DNA of 7,866 bases from Pedosphaera sp. (GTDB lineage Bacteria > Verrucomicrobiota > Verrucomicrobiia > Limisphaerales > UBA9464), in NCBI GenBank assembly GCA_009695405.1, contig SIAZ01000169.1, positions 1-7,866 on the forward strand, written 5' to 3'. The notes beneath the pieces were generated by a model that was not told the origin of the DNA, did not search any database, and saw only the letters and a list, made by a program, of their open reading frames with translations. A program made the translations under genes and the position numbers. Positions 6,483 through 7,866 of the stretch are shown here, one piece after another (within the stretch, counting starts at the first letter, position 1; each line of letters starts with the position of its first letter).

Positions 6483-7385
6483 ATGTCCAACTCTGATCCG
6501 ACCCCCTATCTCTTGCTCGTGGACGGCCATGCCTATGCCTACCGAGCATTTCATGCAATCCGCTCGTTGAACGCACCGGACGGAGCCCCAACCAATGCCC
6601 TGTACGGTTTCATTAAGATGCTCCAAAAGATGGAAGGCATCCTGAAACCAACTCACCTCCTCGTTCTTTGGGATGGAGGATTGTCTGCGGAACGTATGGT
6701 AGCTCTGCCTGAATATAAGCAGCAGCGTCCCCCAACACCCGAGGCGTTATCCCTGCAGTTGCCTCAACTACGAATCTGGCTAGCCGCATCGGGTATAGCT
6801 TCATGGAAACAAGAAGGAGACGAAGCGGATGACTGGATCGGTGTATATACCCGTCGTGCAGCAGCAGCAGGGTGGCGGGTGGTTATCGCTAGTTCGGACA
6901 AGGACTTCATGCAACTGGTGACCGATCGAACAGGACTCTTCAATCCCAACGATAAGTCCGACAAAGTCTGGGGACCGGCTGACGTCGTAAACAAAACCGG
7001 AGTAAATCCGTCTCAAATAGTAGACTGGCTTAGTTTGATTGGAGATGCAGCAGACAATATCCCTGGAGTCCCAGGCGTCGGCCCAAAAACATCAACGGAC
7101 CTTCTGAGGCGTTTTGGTACTATTGAGATTTTGCTAAGTCGATTGGCTGAAATTAAATCTGAACGACAACGGACTGAACTTCATGGAGCGACGGAGGCAG
7201 TTCGACGCAACCAGCAAATGGTGGCTCTTAACTGCGATCTAAAAGGCGGACCTGAACTAGATCAATTGGCCCCCTTAGCAGCCGATTTAACGAAATTGCG
7301 AGAACTCTATCGGGCGTGGGGATTCGGAAGTTTGTTGGCTGGGATTGGTTCTGGGGAATCGCCCGTCCAAGGCAACTTGTTATAA
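6483..7385 (+). CDS. Stand-alone 5'-3' exonuclease (Pol I N-terminal / FEN-like, PIN + H3TH domains)
   Basis: This 300-residue metal-dependent 5' nuclease is related to the N-terminal domain of DNA polymerase I and is expected to trim 5' flaps and RNA primers in the cytoplasm. Numbered from the ATG at 6483, all acidic metal ligands are visible: D14 (LLVDGHAYAYR), D64 (LWDGG), E114/D116/D117 (GDEADDWIG), D139/D141 (SSDKD), and D188/D191 (GDAADNIPG). YKQQRPPTP (78-86) fits the DNA-binding arch. GVPGVGPKTS (195-204) is the H3TH DNA-binding hairpin. There is no polymerase domain and a normal stop follows, so it is a separate enzyme. The start is uncertain: a GTG at 6441, 14 codons upstream, has GAGG 5 bases before it, whereas the ATG lacks such a site. 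The ATG is preferred because the added Arg-rich stretch is not typical of the family. It is divergent from the export cluster and probably unrelated to it. Confidence 0.92.
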   Translation: MSNSDPTPYLLLVDGHAYAYRAFHAIRSLNAPDGAPTNALYGFIKMLQKMEGILKPTHLLVLWDGGLSAERMVALPEYKQQRPPTPEALSLQLPQLRIWLAASGIASWKQEGDEADDWIGVYTRRAAAAGWRVVIASSDKDFMQLVTDRTGLFNPNDKSDKVWGPADVVNKTGVNPSQIVDWLSLIGDAADNIPGVPGVGPKTSTDLLRRFGTIEILLSRLAEIKSERQRTELHGATEAVRRNQQMVALNCDLKGGPELDQLAPLAADLTKLRELYRAWGFGSLLAGIGSGESPVQGNLL

Positions 7386-7580
7386 CTCTTATTAGATTCG
7401 CCCCATTCAATGCCAACATCTCTGCTTCGCTGACTTTAATAAATAAAGAGAGCTCGACTCCTATTAGATGAGGGCACTCCCAAGGGATGGATTCCTTGAA
7501 CTTGCAGGGATTATCGCCCGCAGAGACTTTCTCGCATTTACTAACCAGCAACTTGGCCTTCAAGGCGCTATCTCAATTCA
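7386..7580. other. Intergenic stretch between two convergent genes
   Basis: This lies between the exonuclease stop and the stop of the right-edge gene, which face each other. No hairpin with a T tract is evident. Short frames exist on both strands (plus 7468 onward; minus from a TTG at 7563), but neither has a convincing ribosome site or recognisable motif, and each runs antisense into a better-supported gene. TATTAGAT occurs twice (in the 7388-7397 and 7461-7469 areas), probably by chance. Confidence 0.5.
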
Positions 7581-7866
7581 TCAAAACCGATCCCAATCAG
7601 CTTGCGGCCAAAGAAACTTTCCTAAGTCTCGCATCGTTTCAATAATATCGGGCGCCACTTCCTGTTGCTTAAGAAAAACAAGCATCCCAGAATGAGACCG
7701 AATCCAAGGACGCCCAAGAGGCGCTCTAGGCTCATTGTACGTCTCTCCATCCTCCAACTCAGCAACAACATCACGAAAATACTCCCGCCCGACAAGGTGA
7801 GTCATTCTCGAAAATTCAGCTAGAAGGGATCGAATCACTTGGTCACGAAATTCGACAGGATATCCA
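7581..7866 (-). CDS. Unrecognised protein, C-terminal part (5' end outside window)
   Basis: The family is not recognised. The frame is open from the right edge to a TGA at 7581-7583, giving 94 visible residues. A GTG at 7838 could serve as a start. However, the frame continues upstream without a stop and reads a plausible protein (GYPVEFRDQVIRSLLAEFSR), so the true start is probably beyond the window. The product is soluble-looking, rich in charged and aromatic residues, with no signal peptide, membrane segment or known motif visible. Notable segments are LVGREYFRDVVAELEDGETY, RPWIRSHSGMLVFLKQQEVA and a C-terminal LGKFLWPQADWDRF. It is convergent with the exonuclease. Coding status is supported by the long open frame and natural composition, not by homology. 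Confidence 0.6.
   Translation of the reverse strand, partial: GYPVEFRDQVIRSLLAEFSRMTHLVGREYFRDVVAELEDGETYNEPRAPLGRPWIRSHSGMLVFLKQQEVAPDIIETMRDLGKFLWPQADWDRF

Noticed and set aside
6331..6591. 87-residue N-terminal extension of the propeller protein
   Set aside because: It overlaps the divergent exonuclease start and would place the signal peptide inside the protein; the ATG at 6330 begins exactly at the signal peptide.
7228..7563. 111-codon minus-strand frame from a TTG start
   Set aside because: Nearly half of it is antisense to the exonuclease 3' end; rare start codon, no ribosome site and no recognisable motif. The part at 7386-7563 reads plausibly, so a decayed remnant is not excluded.
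7468..7695. 75-codon plus-strand frame (MRALPRDGFLELAG...)
   Set aside because: The first half looks protein-like, but the second half is antisense to the right-edge gene and no ribosome site precedes the ATG, which directly follows a stop codon.
1..7866. CRISPR array, tRNA, rRNA or defence system
   Set aside because: No regularly spaced repeats, no cloverleaf or rRNA-like stretches, and no nuclease/toxin partners were seen. The exonuclease is of the housekeeping polymerase I type.

Overview
The window looks chromosomal and comes from a bacterium of the Planctomycetota/Verrucomicrobiota type. The reason is the pairing of a cytochrome-domain PSD1 (DUF1549/DUF1553) protein with a DUF1501 protein, a combination that is very common in those phyla. 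The sequence does not settle which phylum; the lean toward Verrucomicrobiota is an impression only. Shine-Dalgarno signals are weak or missing in front of most genes.

Layout from left to right. Positions 1-145 are the right end of an IS66-type insertion sequence: the last 17 codons of its transposase, then a terminal repeat whose inward-read end begins GTAAGCG. Positions 146-492 hold no recognisable gene, only a possible hairpin terminator. Positions 493-6330 carry four minus-strand genes, transcribed in this order: a secreted beta-propeller protein (5377-6330), a PSD1 cytochrome-like protein (3085-5361), a Tat-exported DUF1501 protein (1609-3081) and a Tat-exported glycosylasparaginase (493-1518). 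The first three are separated by only 15 and 3 bases. The asparaginase follows a 90-base gap that has its own TATAAT box. Positions 6331-6482 are a divergent control region with a promoter candidate for the minus-strand genes and a 10-bp direct repeat. On the plus strand, 6483-7385 encodes a stand-alone 5'-3' exonuclease with all the expected metal-binding carboxylates. The right edge (7581-7866) is the C-terminal part of an unrecognised minus-strand protein that continues out of the window.

All four products of the minus-strand cluster carry export signals: Sec-like for the propeller and PSD1, twin-arginine for DUF1501 and the asparaginase. They are therefore expected to act outside the cytoplasm. 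The only one with a well-defined chemistry is the asparaginase, which splits the GlcNAc-Asn link of N-glycopeptides. PSD1/DUF1501 pairs have no settled biochemical role. A joint role in handling imported or surface-bound glycopeptide material is a hypothesis from context. The exonuclease is a housekeeping-type DNA enzyme and is probably unrelated to the cluster.
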